Assembly (NCBI GenBank): GCA_040702975.1
Contig: CP159990.1
Location: 1,736,001-1,800,000 of the forward strand
Direction: 5' to 3'
Length of the DNA: 64,000 bases
From: Roseburia hominis
Lineage (GTDB): Bacteria > Bacillota > Clostridia > Lachnospirales > Lachnospiraceae
Both the position numbers and the translations under genes were made by a program. Positions 8,146-17,472 of the stretch are shown piece by piece; position 1 is the first letter of the stretch; every line of letters begins with the position of its first letter. Below the pieces are notes generated by a model. That model saw nothing but the letters and a program-made list of their open reading frames with translations, was not told the origin of the DNA and ran no database searches.

Positions 8146-9957
8146 TTGAAGAAGAATCTTTATATAAAGTCTTCGTTGCGTAGTTATGTTATGTCGCTAT
8201 TCTTTTTAGTTGTTATGTCCCTTGCGTCGTTTCTATTTACGCTTCATAGTGCGGAGTACCTGTTAACCCGTCGTCAGATCAACGAAGTCAGCAATTATTA
8301 CCGGCCAATAGGATCACTTGTGCCGATGACATCAGGTAGCAAAGATGTCGCTTTGGGGGCAGAACTTGTTAAGGAATATCCCAAGGTATTTTTGCATGAT
8401 GAGCGGCGCAAATTCCCGGCAGTGTTGGACGGGGTTTATAATGCAGATCTTGATGGGGTACTTTCCTGCCCGGTGATGGAACCAGGCATGAACAATGTCC
8501 ATACAAATGATGTGCTATTTTACGGGACATTGGTGGATATTACTGAGGAAAACAGGCAGGGGTTCATTGATGGCTATACGAATGAAAATAATTACAGAAG
8601 CAGCAGTCGGAAACTGAGATCTTACCATATGGTATTCGCTGTAGATGCCGTTGAGGCCGGCTATCCTGATTATATTGTAGCCGGCGAGCAGGCAAATGTT
8701 TATTTGTATCGGCGGCAGGAGGGGGCGGACAGTTTTTTACCGGAGCAGCTTCAAGCAGGGACCCGCTATCTTATCAAGGCATGTTATGATATAAATCTTG
8801 CAGAAATAGATGCTCCTTATCGAGATAATCTGACTCTTAAAATGATTGATGACAGTGGAAACTGGTATTTGCCGGTTGCGAAGGGAGAAGAGCCGGATTT
8901 TGGCCTGCCGGAATTTGCAGGATTAAAACAGGAGTTAGAGGCACAGGAAGAAAACAGGCATACGCTGTTTCTTACGGCCACTAAGGATATGACCTATCTT
9001 CCGGGATTCCAGGAAGTGAATCAAATGTATTATTTAGATGCCGGGCGGTTACTTGACAGGAAGGATCATGAAAAGAGGAATCCGGTGTGTGTGGTGCGGA
9101 AAGAGTTTGCAAAATTGCGAGGACTTTCTTTGGGGGATACGCTTTCCCTGACCATCCGGGATCTGGGGGGACAAGACTTATATGGATATATTAATGACAA
9201 TACTGGAAGCTGGGCAGATGCACCTGTGTTCACAGCCGATTTTGAAATCGTCGGTACATGCGGCGGCTATCCGGGCGAGTTTGGATTAGACAGTTTTAGT
9301 GCGTATTTCAATGATATTTATATTCCGTCCTCCTGTGTACCGGAAGAATTCGGAGGAAGCAGAAGTGAAGTCCTGGACATGGAGGATTTTAGTTTTGTAC
9401 TGAATACTCCTGAAGATCAGAAAGAATTTATCTCACAGATGGGGGATCAACTTTCGAAGTACGGACTGGAGGCTTCTTTTGTGGAAAAGGATACGGTAAA
9501 GTCCCAGGAAGCAATCAACTCGATTAAGCAATCAACATTAATCAAGTTGTGCCTGTTTGGCGGGCTCTATCTTCTAATGATGGCAGTGCTGATTTTCCTT
9601 TATTTGAAGAACAATCTCGTGAATTTTGCTATCCAGAGAGTTCTCGGAATCCCTGCGCGAACTGCGGCGCGACAGCTTATGCTTCCTGTGGAGCTGACAG
9701 CGCTGGTGGCTTTGGCGGCAGGTGGATTGTTGGGATGGCGTCATGCAATGAATCAGACAGATCAGCTCATGCAGCCGATTCTGGAAACCGCGAAAGTGAC
9801 AGTGGCAGATGCATTGCCTGGTTATTGTTTTTTGGCTTTATACGGAGTGATGCTGTTTGTGGTTTCAGCGCTTTTGTTAGGAGGTGTCAAAGTGGTATGT
9901 CAAAGAAGGATCCTGGAGTTATTCCAAAAGATATCAAACCGAAGAAAGCAGCGGTAA
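8146..9957 (+). CDS. FtsX-like ABC transporter permease 1
   Basis: 603 residues beginning at TTG 8146, which is preceded by GGGGGGCGAA. There is one N-terminal membrane helix (about 12-33), a large extracytoplasmic domain of some 420 residues, and three C-terminal helices near 465-487, 510-532 and 558-580. This is the topology of MacB/LolE-type (FtsX) permeases. The gene overlaps the second permease by 61 bp, and an ATPase gene follows, so the three form one transporter. Relatives move or sense lipoproteins, antimicrobial peptides or toxins rather than small drugs. Possible link: the next genes are remains of a peptide-maturation-like locus, so peptide export or immunity is plausible. Confidence 0.8.
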   Translation: MKKNLYIKSSLRSYVMSLFFLVVMSLASFLFTLHSAEYLLTRRQINEVSNYYRPIGSLVPMTSGSKDVALGAELVKEYPKVFLHDERRKFPAVLDGVYNADLDGVLSCPVMEPGMNNVHTNDVLFYGTLVDITEENRQGFIDGYTNENNYRSSSRKLRSYHMVFAVDAVEAGYPDYIVAGEQANVYLYRRQEGADSFLPEQLQAGTRYLIKACYDINLAEIDAPYRDNLTLKMIDDSGNWYLPVAKGEEPDFGLPEFAGLKQELEAQEENRHTLFLTATKDMTYLPGFQEVNQMYYLDAGRLLDRKDHEKRNPVCVVRKEFAKLRGLSLGDTLSLTIRDLGGQDLYGYINDNTGSWADAPVFTADFEIVGTCGGYPGEFGLDSFSAYFNDIYIPSSCVPEEFGGSRSEVLDMEDFSFVLNTPEDQKEFISQMGDQLSKYGLEASFVEKDTVKSQEAINSIKQSTLIKLCLFGGLYLLMMAVLIFLYLKNNLVNFAIQRVLGIPARTAARQLMLPVELTALVALAAGGLLGWRHAMNQTDQLMQPILETAKVTVADALPGYCFLALYGVMLFVVSALLLGGVKVVCQRRILELFQKISNRRKQR

Positions 9958-11318
9958 ATACAGAAGGAAGTAGGAAGTACATATATTTTCATATGGTGCG
10001 TCATGTGTTTCTGAGGATTTGGCGGCAAAAATTGAAAACACTGCTCACGATAGCAGTCACACTTGCTTTTATAATGACACTGTCCTATATGGAAGGGAGC
10101 ATTGAGGAAAATCTGCATTTAGTTGATAATCTGTACCGGACTACTACAGTAGAGGCAAGAATCGTCAAAAAGAATCCAACAATTGACAGGGAAGAGGGAA
10201 ACATCATTTCACCAGATATAGTAAGTGCGTTTCGGAACAATGAATTTGTAAAGGAAATCCGCCGGGAGTCTGCAGGCTGTCAGATGTCCGCATTCTTTCC
10301 CTCAAATGATGAGAGAAAGTTGGAGGAATATTTGCGTATAAATACAGATGAAAAAGGGTTTGGCTTCTATGGAATTGACGATCCAGAATGGTTTCTAAAG
10401 CGTACAGGAGATGGAAGTCAGATCACATATGGGGAGGGGTGGACCGCCAAATTGTTTGCTGAAGAATGGAAGGGCAATTTGGCTGTTGAGGAGACCTCTG
10501 TAGATCTGAATTCCAGCCCGGCTTTTGAAAATTCCGATCAAAAGACAAAAAGGAATGTGAAGCTCATTAAGCAGCCTGTTTCGGTCATCATAAGCGATAC
10601 ACTGGCGGAGCATCAGTCACTTTTAATAAATGATAAATTTTATACTTTAGATACCAGAGGAAGCGGTCTGATGACAGAATGTGTCGTGGCAGGTTATTAC
10701 AAAGGAATTTCGGTAGAAGATATTTCTGAACCTATCCTGATACCTGTATCTGCATTGGAAGAGATGAACCAGTTACTTGGGTATGGCACTTCATATTCAT
10801 CAGTCAAATTTGCAATTGATCCCTCGAAAAACCGGGAGATAGAGCAGTTTGAAGAAGAAGCCTCACGCATTCTCTTAAGAGCTGAGGCAGGAAGTGTGGA
10901 TTTGACTATTTTTGTCTATGACGAAGAACTGAGAAAAGTAGTCCAGCCTCTGGATGAAAGTATTCGGTTAATGGAGAGACTTATTCCACTGACGTTTGTC
11001 ATATCCCTGGTGACAGCAGCCGGACTTAGCATAGTATTCCTGCTCCAGAATAAAAAGGAAGCGGCGATCATGAGGTGCTTTGCGATGAACAAAAGAAAGA
11101 CGATATTCTTTTTTGGCGCAGAACAGATGTTTACTGTTTTGTTAGGACTTGCTATCGGTAGTGTTCTGCTGGCTGTCCGGATGGGGGATGTTTTATCCGC
11201 ATCAAAGGGGCTGGTCTTTGCTGCAGCATATTTTGTAAGTTCGATTGCCGGGGCAGTTTTAGGCGGAATGATATGTACCAGTTATGATATAGGAAATCTG
11301 CTTCGGACAGTAGATTAA
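9897..11318 (+). CDS. FtsX-like ABC transporter permease 2
   Basis: 473 residues from ATG 9897, preceded by AGGAGGTG; upstream codons belong to the overlapping permease 1 frame. A cytoplasmic basic N-terminus is followed by a helix at about 46-66, an extracytoplasmic domain of some 290 residues, and helices near 361-385, 402-425 and 438-460. The two permeases would form a heterodimer with two copies of the ATPase at 11331. The unequal extracytoplasmic domains suggest different roles in substrate capture. Confidence 0.8.
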   Translation: MSKKDPGVIPKDIKPKKAAVNTEGSRKYIYFHMVRHVFLRIWRQKLKTLLTIAVTLAFIMTLSYMEGSIEENLHLVDNLYRTTTVEARIVKKNPTIDREEGNIISPDIVSAFRNNEFVKEIRRESAGCQMSAFFPSNDERKLEEYLRINTDEKGFGFYGIDDPEWFLKRTGDGSQITYGEGWTAKLFAEEWKGNLAVEETSVDLNSSPAFENSDQKTKRNVKLIKQPVSVIISDTLAEHQSLLINDKFYTLDTRGSGLMTECVVAGYYKGISVEDISEPILIPVSALEEMNQLLGYGTSYSSVKFAIDPSKNREIEQFEEEASRILLRAEAGSVDLTIFVYDEELRKVVQPLDESIRLMERLIPLTFVISLVTAAGLSIVFLLQNKKEAAIMRCFAMNKRKTIFFFGAEQMFTVLLGLAIGSVLLAVRMGDVLSASKGLVFAAAYFVSSIAGAVLGGMICTSYDIGNLLRTVD

Positions 11319-11330
11319 AGGGAGGTAGCC

Positions 11331-11978
11331 ATGTGCAAATTGAGGTTGGAAAATATTAGTTATTCTTATAAAAAAACAAACGCTTTTGTTTTGGAGCATG
11401 TTTCGTATTCCTTCGAGGAGGGAAAACTGTATGCACTGATTGGTCCTTCCGGCTGTGGGAAGACGACATTACTTTCCATAATCGCAGGATTAGAGCGGCC
11501 CTCCGGCGGAGAGGTGTATCTGGATGGTGTGCCGATTTCCAGTCTTGATCTGGACGAATATCGTCGGAAGAAAGTAACGATGATTTTTCAGATGTTTCAC
11601 CTTTTCCCGCTTTTGACGGCACTGGAAAATGTCTCTTATCCAATGGAAATGAGTGGTATTCCGCTTAAGGAGGCGTACAGGCGGGCGAAAGAGCTGCTGC
11701 GCACAGTCAATCTGTCTGATGATAAAGAGAATCGGTTTCCGGGACAGCTTTCAGGAGGAGAACAGCAGAGAGTTGCTATTGCACGCGCACTGTCAACGTC
11801 AGCAACAGTGCTGCTTGCGGATGAACCCACCGGAAATTTAGATGGAGATAACAGTGCGATGATTATAGATCTTCTTTCCAGACTTGCACATGAGCAAGGC
11901 TATTGCGTTATCGTTGTTACCCATGATCCCGTAATTGCAAAGAAAGCAGACGAAGTATTTGAAATAGAAAAATTGTAA
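11331..11978 (+). CDS. ABC transporter ATPase of the FtsX/MacB (LolD) type
   Basis: 215 residues: Walker A GPSGCGKTT, Q-loop MIFQMFHLFP, signature LSGGEQQRVA, Walker B VLLADEPTGNLD and switch region VVTHDP. The sequence after Walker B (EPTGNLD) is typical of the MacB/LolD/FtsE group, matching the two FtsX permeases just upstream. It starts 12 bp after permease 2 with a GGGAGG site. All catalytic residues are present. Confidence 0.9.
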   Translation: MCKLRLENISYSYKKTNAFVLEHVSYSFEEGKLYALIGPSGCGKTTLLSIIAGLERPSGGEVYLDGVPISSLDLDEYRRKKVTMIFQMFHLFPLLTALENVSYPMEMSGIPLKEAYRRAKELLRTVNLSDDKENRFPGQLSGGEQQRVAIARALSTSATVLLADEPTGNLDGDNSAMIIDLLSRLAHEQGYCVIVVTHDPVIAKKADEVFEIEKL

Positions 11979-11985
11979 TATAAAT

Positions 11986-12157
11986 ATGTTAGGAAAGGTG
12001 ATAATTATTTTTATAAATAAAGGTAAAAATGCAATAGATTTTTTAAAAAATATATGCTGGTGTTTAAAACTCCTTTGGGATACCTCAAAATGGTATTTTC
12101 TTATTATAGTTGGTAGCAATATAAGTCTTCCTGTACTCTCGATATTGGCGGTTTATA
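11986..12157 (+). pseudogene. 5' remnant of an ABC exporter or similar membrane protein gene
   Basis: The frame opens at ATG 11986 and encodes a basic stretch followed by one hydrophobic helix (WYFLIIVGSNISLPVLSILA). This resembles the start of a half-size ABC exporter. Around 12155-12165 the homology ends and a different frame carries the inside of an S8 peptidase, so a deletion has fused two gene fragments. The region is about 28-30% GC, much lower than the surrounding genes. Confidence 0.45.
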
Positions 12158-12787
12158 TTGGAATGTGCAAGGATTATATTAAAATATGCTCCTGAAGCTC
12201 AGTTTTGTAGTTTGCGTATTTTTGAGGATACTACTCTTAAAGCGAATTGTATTCAATTAGTTTCAGCATTAGAATGGTGTTTGGTTAACAATATTCCAAT
12301 AGTGAATATGAGTTTAGGAAGCCATAAAATGTGTGATTATAGCAAAATACAGAGGATAATTGCAAAAATGATTGCTAGACGTCAAATAATTGTTGCTGCC
12401 CATAATATAAGAGCTTTCTATTCGGTTCCTGCATGTGTGGGGGGAGTTTTGGGCGTATATGCGGATGAGAGAATGCAGGATTGTCAATATAAATATTGTG
12501 GCTGTTTACCAGAATTTCATTATATTGCGGCTTCAGCAAAACATTCCTTTTTACCTCAATATCCAGAAATTTTTACTCCGATTACAAATAGCTATGCTGC
12601 ACCAACAATTACGGCAATTGTACATAATTTTCTAAAAAAATATAACTTATTTCAGGTGCCTGTTTTTGAAATTCATAATTATTTATTGCAAAAAGGGAAT
12701 TCGATTCCGTTACAAAAGCCAGATTTTTTAGCATCTGCAAATATACTTAATCTTAGTAAATACTCCATATTAGCCGAGGTGCGATAA
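12158..12787 (+). pseudogene. S8 (subtilisin-like) peptidase, first half; lacks Asp and His, cut by the transposon
   Basis: The protein enters the family at CARIILKYAPEAQ, the helix that normally follows the catalytic His. It retains IVNMSLGS, an AAHNxxxxxxVPA segment with the oxyanion Asn, and NSYAAP with the nucleophile Ser (codon at 12590). The catalytic Asp and His regions are missing, so it cannot be an active protease. The last codons (E-V-R-stop, 12776-12787) lie in the transposon terminal repeat; the genuine gene ends at 12775. Its continuation is found in frame at 25430-26118 on the other side of the element. Confidence 0.65.
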
Positions 12788-12793
12788 CGAAGG
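12776..12793 (+). repeat. Transposon left terminal inverted repeat
   Basis: GAGGTGCGATAACGAAGG. The reverse complement of 25411-25428 is GAGGTGCCGTAACGAAGG, so only positions 8 and 9 differ. Confidence 0.8.
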
Positions 12794-12806
12794 AAATATG
12801 TAAGGT

Positions 12807-12834
12807 GGCGGTGCAGCCGAAAGGCTGTGCCGCC
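12807..12834. other. Long stable hairpin just inside the transposon left end
   Basis: GGCGGTGCAGCC (12807-12818), GAAA loop, GGCTGTGCCGCC (12823-12834); 12 pairs, two of them G-T. It lies after the recombinase stop on the minus strand but has no clear T-run. It may act as a weak terminator or shield the element from outside transcription. Confidence 0.5.
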
Positions 12835-12845
12835 GCTTTGCGTCT

Positions 12846-14548
<1,703 letters not shown>

Positions 14549-14608
14549 TTACGTACCCGTATTATACCATATCCGAAGTCTTGATTCAACGCTTTAAAGT
14601 GATAACTT

Positions 14609-14875
14609 TTAATCCTGCCCGTAATTGTATCCGAGCTTTCGGATAATCGTATTTAACAGAAATTCGTCTGTGCGAGAGCAGAAATGCCCTGTAACTTCAT
14701 ATTTCGTGTTCCCGTCCTTTACCGTAAAATCTGCGTCGGCTGGGATACGGCATAAGGCTTTCGGTTTCCTGCCCGTATCAATAATGGCGGGGCGGTTTAA
14801 GATACGGTCTATTTCAGGGCGGTCTTTCTCTAACTTCGCAAGAATTTCCGCCAAGTCCTTTTCTTTTTCTGTCAT
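14609..14875 (-). CDS. Small transposon protein coupled to the relaxase gene (unknown function)
   Basis: 88 residues starting MTEKEKDLAEIL at ATG 14875, preceded by AAGGAGGATTTGGAACG. The ATG overlaps the relaxase stop (ATGA), so translation is coupled. The middle of the protein (PADADFTVKDGNTKYEVTGHF) suggests a small beta-rich domain. It occupies the place of the small tnpW/tnpU-type genes of Tn4451 relatives. I do not recognise a defined function; an accessory role in mobilization or excision is inferred from position only. Confidence 0.65.
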   Translation of the reverse strand: MTEKEKDLAEILAKLEKDRPEIDRILNRPAIIDTGRKPKALCRIPADADFTVKDGNTKYEVTGHFCSRTDEFLLNTIIRKLGYNYGQD

Positions 14876-16137
14876 CGTTCCAAATCCTCCTTCTTTTTTG
14901 GTTTTTGTGTTCGTTTGGGAATTGTCAAATCCCACGGGGACGGCTTCATTTCTTTTTCGGGCGGTTTATGGAAAATGCTCTTTTCTTGTTCGGGTGCGGT
15001 TTTGCGGAGAGATTTCAGAATACCGTCAATAAATGCTTTGACCTTCTGCGGTGCTGCCTTTAACGCCTCCAGATATGGTCTGCATTTTTCTTTTAAGGCT
15101 GTCAGCTCCGCTTGCAGACGCTTGACTTTATCCGATAACGCTCGGTTGCTGCTTTCGTAGATTTGCACCGTCCGCCTGTTTACAAGACATTCCTTCGCCA
15201 AGTTTGAAAGATAGCCGTAATCCTCGGCGGACATCTGAATTTTGCCCGTCAGAGTTTTCTTTCCCATACTGTCAATAATTTCTGTGCTTGCCTGTACGGG
15301 CAGTACAGAGGACAGTTTTTCATCAGCCGCCGCAATCTTTTCCTCAATTCCCGCAAGGCGTTCCTTGTCTTTCTCAATTTGGTATTGCAGACTGCTTTTG
15401 TATTCGGCGGTACTGCCACGCTCTCCACGGAGAAAATCGTTAAAGCCTGCATTCTGCATATGCTCATAAAATTCATCCTGTAAAATACTGTACGAGGGAA
15501 CAAGCACAGGCTTGCCGTTTTTATCGAATACAGGCTGATCGTTCTCATCCACCGCCTGCGGAGATTTCCATTTCTTTGAATGGCTGACCTGTTGAACAAC
15601 CTCCTTGACCGTTCCTACCAGCGATTTAGCTTTGCACCTTTTTGACCACAGCACTTGCTTTTCCACTATGGGAAGCGCTACAATGTGCATATGGTAGTGA
15701 TAGACGGGTTTTCCGTAATCGTCGGATAAAGCAAGGTTGATTTCATCGGCGTGCAGTACGGCGGACAGAATATTGTATTCGCCATATAGCCTGACTGCAA
15801 AGCGGTATGCTTCTTCATAAAACCGCTTTGCGTACTCATAACCGCCGTGTGTTTCAAAGTAATCGGTGTTGACATCGAAAATAACTTCATCGTACACTTT
15901 TGCGTCCTGCTTTAAGCCTCGGAGAGATACCTTCCCGTCAGCGACCAGCTTATCAAGGGTTTCGTTGTAGGTTAGACTGCCGCAGTCCTTGAAATGCACA
16001 TTCAAGGGTGTGCGGGACAGGTCTACATTCATATTGCCGTAGTGTTCGTTTTTTCGTTCGTTATGGCGTTCATATTTGCCGATGGTACTTTTCGTGTGCG
16101 TGACCACTCTTGCCACGCTGAAATTCTGTCTTGACAT
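14872..16137 (-). CDS. MOBV (Pre/Mob) relaxase, TnpZ-like
   Basis: 421 residues that nick the transfer origin so the excised element can be mobilized by a resident conjugation system. The N-terminus SRQNFSVARVVTHTKS and the region AVLHADEINLALSDDYGKP followed by HYHMHIVALP form the His-rich metal-binding motif of MOBV relaxases. The C-terminal part is a coiled coil with a basic, Pro/Lys-rich tail. ATG 16137 is preferred over the in-frame GTG at 16146 because AAAGGAAGTGAG is correctly spaced only for the former. Upstream palindromes at 16215-16284 are the probable oriT. Confidence 0.85.
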   Translation of the reverse strand: MSRQNFSVARVVTHTKSTIGKYERHNERKNEHYGNMNVDLSRTPLNVHFKDCGSLTYNETLDKLVADGKVSLRGLKQDAKVYDEVIFDVNTDYFETHGGYEYAKRFYEEAYRFAVRLYGEYNILSAVLHADEINLALSDDYGKPVYHYHMHIVALPIVEKQVLWSKRCKAKSLVGTVKEVVQQVSHSKKWKSPQAVDENDQPVFDKNGKPVLVPSYSILQDEFYEHMQNAGFNDFLRGERGSTAEYKSSLQYQIEKDKERLAGIEEKIAAADEKLSSVLPVQASTEIIDSMGKKTLTGKIQMSAEDYGYLSNLAKECLVNRRTVQIYESSNRALSDKVKRLQAELTALKEKCRPYLEALKAAPQKVKAFIDGILKSLRKTAPEQEKSIFHKPPEKEMKPSPWDLTIPKRTQKPKKKEDLER

Positions 16138-16214
16138 TTTTCTCACTTCCTTTCTTTTTCGGATTGTATTTCATCTCCCAAAGGGGAGGATATGTTAAAA
16201 TCGGAGCGACCTTT

Positions 16215-16284
16215 GTTACGCACCTTTTCAAAGTGCGTAACCCACTATGACACTTTCAGCCTTATGGCTGCAAAGTGCCGTGGG
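16215..16284. other. Candidate origin of transfer (oriT)
   Basis: Two adjacent inverted repeats lie 78 bp upstream of the relaxase start. GTTACGCAC (16215-16223) pairs perfectly with GTGCGTAAC (16233-16241). Next, CCCA...TGGG (16241-16284) encloses CACTTTCAGCC/GGCTGCAAAGTG. MOBV relaxases nick beside such palindromes just upstream of their own gene. The nick site was not identified. Confidence 0.5.
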
Positions 16285-16550
16285 CTCTGCGAGGCGGTAG
16301 GGGCGCTGCCCCGACAACTCGGTTGTCTCCCCAGCAGGGCAGTCCTTTGAAAAGGACTCCCTGCACCTCGTCTAAACTTTACGATTGTAAATACGGGCGT
16401 TCTGTTTCCTTGTAAACTTGCTTGCTGTTGTTCGCCGTTTTACCCGAATGTCGTTCCTGCCCCCATTTTTTCAGCGGCGTTGTTTTGCTCCTATCATCGC
16501 AAAATCATATCCCATTCAGACGGTCATTCAGTTGTCAATCGGCAAAACAA

Positions 16551-16628
16551 AAAGCCGATACACAGAGACATCAAAAATCAGCGGGAGCGTTGCTCTCGCT
16601 TCAAAATGATGTTCTATGTATCGGCTTT
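16551..16628. other. 78-nt multi-tier hairpin
   Basis: A perfect outer stem AAAGCCGATACA (16551-16562)/TGTATCGGCTTT (16617-16628), a middle stem ACATCA/TGATGT, and an inner stem GCGGGAGC/GCTCTCGC. On the minus strand a T-rich run follows (CGGCTTTTTGTTTT), so it can terminate minus-strand transcription. Its length and three tiers also fit a small structured RNA or a miniature element. Confidence 0.5.
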
Positions 16629-16810
16629 GAAATTCAAAGACGGGACTGTTTGTTCATCCGTTCACTCGCTGACAGTACCAAAAAGCATAGAGTGCAGACG
16701 GCGGTATTTTCGTATAGCTACCGCAGGTGTTAGGTGTTTTTTACTTTTCTATCAAAACATCTTGTATTCAGTTGTAGTCCTCATTGAAGAAGAATTATAT
16801 TATATCAAAA

Positions 16811-16844
16811 AACCCGCCGGAAATCAAGATTTTTTCGGCGGGTT
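16811..16844 (-). terminator. Terminator of the transposon ABC/wHTH transcripts
   Basis: AACCCGCCG (16811-16819)/CGGCGGGTT (16836-16844). On the minus strand the stem is followed by a run of T (the plus-strand A run at 16807-16812); on the plus strand TTTT also follows, so it may work both ways. Confidence 0.7.
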
Positions 16845-16885
16845 TTAAATATTCCTTTCAATTTTCCAACCCCTTTGGTAAAAGA

Positions 16886-16917
16886 AACTTCCACCCAAAT
16901 GTCCAAGGGTGGAAGTT
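16886..16917 (-). terminator. Second hairpin terminator downstream of the wHTH gene
   Basis: AACTTCCACCC (16886-16896)/GGGTGGAAGTT (16907-16917), a perfect 11-bp stem with a 10-nt loop. On the minus strand it is followed by TTTCTTTT. Confidence 0.6.
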
Positions 16918-16992
16918 AATCCTGCAAAGTGGAAGTTACTTTTTCAATTCACCGTTTTAAATATTTTTCTGAAACAGGGGAATACTATTCTG

Positions 16993-17376
16993 TTATCCTG
17001 TATGTACCTCAAAGCAATAACCTATATCCCGAATACTCTCAACTTGATAGGCGGGTTCTTGATCGGTATCAAAAAGTTTTTTACGGAGATTGCGGACATG
17101 GAAACCGATTGTTTCTCGTTCGCCGCCCGAAGAAAAGTCACCCCATACCTTTTCATAGATTTGATCGTATGTCAGCACACGGTTTCTATTTGCCACCAGC
17201 AAACAGAAAATATCGTATTCCTTTGCTGTCAATGAAATCTCCCGTCCGTCGCTTGTGATTTTTCTACGAGCAAGGTTTATTTCAAGTCCGGGGAACGATA
17301 ACACCGTTTCATCATTTAAGCGAAGATGTTCCATATTCGGAGATCGTTTCAATGCCGCCATAATTTCTGCAAACAC
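16993..17376 (-). CDS. OmpR/PhoB-type winged-helix DNA-binding protein without a receiver domain
   Basis: 127 residues from GTG 17376. EISLTAKEYDIFCLLVANRNRVLTYDQIYEKVWG and the C-terminal hairpin ESIRDIGYCFE are the effector domain of OmpR-family response regulators. No phospho-receiver domain is present. The frame is open about 25 codons further upstream (DNIGRILVIELKDQDVD) after a GGGGGTGAT sequence, but no ATG, GTG or TTG occurs there, so the real start is uncertain or lost. It lies downstream of the two ABC genes on the same strand and could regulate them. Truncated wHTH-only proteins like this are seen in other mobile elements of Firmicutes; function inferred. Confidence 0.65.
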   Translation of the reverse strand: MFAEIMAALKRSPNMEHLRLNDETVLSFPGLEINLARRKITSDGREISLTAKEYDIFCLLVANRNRVLTYDQIYEKVWGDFSSGGERETIGFHVRNLRKKLFDTDQEPAYQVESIRDIGYCFEVHTG

Positions 17377-17472
17377 ATCGACATCCTGATCCTTAAGTTC
17401 TATTACTAATATTCGTCCGATATTATCACCCCCATTCTTGAACTTGGCAGTTGTTTTTATGTGTAATCGCTA

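Larger units (their letters stand above)
16285..16992. other. Gene-free transposon segment rich in hairpins
   Basis: About 700 bp between the oriT region and the orphan wHTH gene. I see no supportable gene. It contains the 78-nt hairpin at 16551-16628 and two terminators at 16811-16844 and 16886-16917. Confidence 0.5.

Noticed and set aside
12785..12787. Taking the stop at 12785 as the natural end of the peptidase
   Set aside because: The stop lies in the transposon terminal repeat; the frame continues on the other side of the element.
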